Source of the DNA: Leptolyngbya sp. SIO4C5
Lineage (GTDB): Bacteria > Cyanobacteriota > Cyanobacteriia > Phormidesmidales > Phormidesmidaceae
Assembly (NCBI GenBank): GCA_010671965.1
Contig: JAAHIC010000222.1
Span: 1-7,139 of the forward strand
DNA length: 7,139 nucleotides
Direction: 5' to 3'
Shown: positions 5,828 to 7,139 of the stretch, piece after piece
Layout: every line of letters starts with the position of its first letter
Position numbering within the stretch: position 1 is the first letter of the stretch
The notes under the pieces: model-generated
Databases searched by the model: none
Seen by the model: only the letters and a program-made list of their open reading frames with translations
Told to the model about the DNA's origin: nothing
Program-made: the position numbers and the translations under genes

Positions 5828-6964
5828 CTACTGTTTTAGGCGAAATGCCAGTACCTGAGTGGGTTGATCGGCCTCAAAATTGTTGTCGCTGATTAAAATT
5901 AAGCTGCGATCGCCGCCAGGCAGGTCTGGTCCCAGCGTCATCCCTTCAAAGTTATCGAGCGGCACATCCAAATCGGCTAGGTTCAGGAGCAGACGCTTTT
6001 GAATTGGTTGAATACCGCTCACATCCCCTTTGAGACTCTCAACCGTGGAAATATCGGTGGCACCGCCTGAGGAGAGCTGATATAGGCGAATATCAAAGCC
6101 TTTGAAGCCCAGAGAGCGCTCCATCGCCAGGAAATGTCCCCCTTGATCTAGGGTCAGCAGCTCACTCAGCCCCGTCAGCAACGTTCCGGTTGGTCCCATA
6201 TCCAGCGGGTAGAGATGTTCTGAAATCAGCGTAGACTGATCCTGACCGATGAGATAGTGCAGGAAGCGATTTTTAGGGGCGATCGCAACATCAGCGTCTA
6301 GATCCTGCTGCAGCGGCCCTTCGGTAGCCAAAAAGACGCGAAAAGGTTCTACCCAAGCCGCACTGCCCGGCAGAGCATTAATTGTCAAAGACTCAAAGCT
6401 GAGATTGTTTTGGACCCCCTTGGCGGCTGACTCTTCTGGCAGGTAACGTTCTGGGAGGCGAAAACGGGTTTGCAGCTGGCCGCTGTCTAAATCGTATTCG
6501 TTAAGCTGGGGGATATCTGCCGTATCGCCTTCACTGACGACAAATAGGCTTTGGCGGGGCGAGAGGGCCAGCCCTTCAGGATCAAGCTGATTGGGGGCAT
6601 AGGGCTTACCCGCAGCATCTTTGAGCTGAGTCACCTGCTCAATGGCGATTTGTCCTGGTGCCGTTGTCGGTGCGGTGGGGACATCTAGCCGCAGCGTATA
6701 AAAGCGCGGCGGAGCAATATTGCCGCGATCGTCAGATAGGACATAAAAGCGATCGCGCTGGACGTCATAGGTAATTGCAGAAAGTCCGCCTACAGTCGCC
6801 CCTTCAAAGTCCTGCTGCGGCAGCTCGTAGCGACCTAGATAGTCTAGCGATAGATCTAGAAATAGCCGATCTTCAGCGCTCACCTGAGGAAGAGAGCAGC
6901 TTGTAAGGAAGAAGCTGCCTACAAAGCTCAGCAGCACCGCAATCAATTGAAATAGCCTGCCCAT
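5828..6964 (-). CDS. Phytase-like esterase family lipoprotein (PF13449 type)
   Basis: A 378-residue predicted lipoprotein of the family called esterase-like activity of phytase, a presumed beta-propeller fold. The N-terminus MGRLFQLIAVLLSFVGSF leads to a canonical LTSC lipobox with Cys23. Family-type motifs in order are GGLSAITYD (59-67), YVLSDDRGN (74-82), LDPEGLAL (127-134), FVVSEGDT (141-148), NLSFESLTI (187-195), LATEGPLQQD (212-221) and NFEGMTLGPDLPGGDRSLIL (338-357). The repeated EG and DD acidic motifs suggest metal or phosphate-ester handling, but activity in this family is mostly predicted. The frame extends 14 codons to a TTG at 7006. The ATG at 6964 is preferred because it gives a normal lipoprotein signal peptide, although its Shine-Dalgarno match is only AGG at 5 bases. 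The mature protein would be anchored to a membrane facing the periplasm or surface. Confidence 0.9.
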   Translation of the reverse strand: MGRLFQLIAVLLSFVGSFFLTSCSLPQVSAEDRLFLDLSLDYLGRYELPQQDFEGATVGGLSAITYDVQRDRFYVLSDDRGNIAPPRFYTLRLDVPTAPTTAPGQIAIEQVTQLKDAAGKPYAPNQLDPEGLALSPRQSLFVVSEGDTADIPQLNEYDLDSGQLQTRFRLPERYLPEESAAKGVQNNLSFESLTINALPGSAAWVEPFRVFLATEGPLQQDLDADVAIAPKNRFLHYLIGQDQSTLISEHLYPLDMGPTGTLLTGLSELLTLDQGGHFLAMERSLGFKGFDIRLYQLSSGGATDISTVESLKGDVSGIQPIQKRLLLNLADLDVPLDNFEGMTLGPDLPGGDRSLILISDNNFEADQPTQVLAFRLKQ

Positions 6965-7054
6965 AACAACCTGCAATCCATACTCTCTGCACTTAGCAAA
7001 CACCAACTCTGAGCCAACAGCCTGGTTGACCCAGCAGCAGACGATAGCACCAGA

Positions 7055-7060
7055 ATTCTA
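7055..7060 (-). promoter_or_regulatory. Possible -10 element of the phytase-like gene
   Basis: The minus strand reads TAGAAT, a five-of-six match to TATAAT, about 90 bases upstream of the preferred ATG. No matching -35 is seen at 16-18 bases. The position between a candidate terminator and the gene makes it reasonable, but a chance match is likely enough to keep confidence low. Confidence 0.3.
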
Positions 7061-7111
7061 ACGTTTTTCTGAGAGGGGCTTTTACTGCAGCTAGATCCCA
7101 AAAAGCTTTGC

Positions 7112-7138
7112 GGAGAACATGACTAAGCCATGTTCTCC
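7112..7138 (-). terminator. Perfect 10-bp hairpin, probable terminator of a gene beyond the right edge
   Basis: GGAGAACATG (7112-7121) and CATGTTCTCC (7129-7138) are perfect inverted copies around a 7-base loop. On the minus strand the stem is followed after 8 bases by TTTTT (within GCAAAGCTTTTTGG). That fits a rho-independent terminator for a leftward gene just outside the window, although the T-run is farther from the stem than usual. A protein-binding palindrome is the alternative. Confidence 0.45.
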
Positions 7139-7139
7139 A

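Overview
The window looks like a chromosomal segment of a cyanobacterium. The 8-bp palindrome GCGATCGC (HIP1) occurs 18 times by eye, about once per 400 bases, which is a cyanobacterial hallmark. A TPR-CHAT protein of the HetF-associated type and a phytase-like lipoprotein fit that origin. The genus cannot be fixed from the sequence alone.

All six supported genes lie on the minus strand, so transcription runs from right to left. In that order they are: a phytase-like (PF13449-type) lipoprotein (6964-5828); a 942-residue exported TPR-CHAT protein with an intact His/Cys dyad (5598-2770); a short-chain dehydrogenase/reductase homologue whose glycine motif and catalytic lysine are replaced (2657-1845); a tiny acidic, proline-rich lipoprotein (1692-1468); a small exported protein of unknown function (1337-825); and an OmpR/PhoB-type response regulator (672-1) that runs off the left edge and so is incomplete.

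The gaps between genes are about 110-230 bases, and each of the five complete genes has its own Shine-Dalgarno-like sequence (weak for the phytase-like gene). The segment therefore reads as a set of separately controlled genes in one direction rather than a tight operon. The gaps hold several inverted repeats: a perfect 10-bp stem at the right edge that may terminate the gene upstream, an imperfect 17-bp inverted repeat in front of the response regulator, and a hairpin pair after the dehydrogenase homologue. No gap exceeds 300 bases.

Four of the five complete genes carry signal peptides or lipoboxes, so the common theme is the cell envelope or periplasm. Any functional link between them is inference. 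I see no RNA genes, CRISPR array, transposase or phage genes. The best candidates for new biology are the exported CHAT protease-like protein with its unassigned N-terminal module and the degenerate dehydrogenase next to it.
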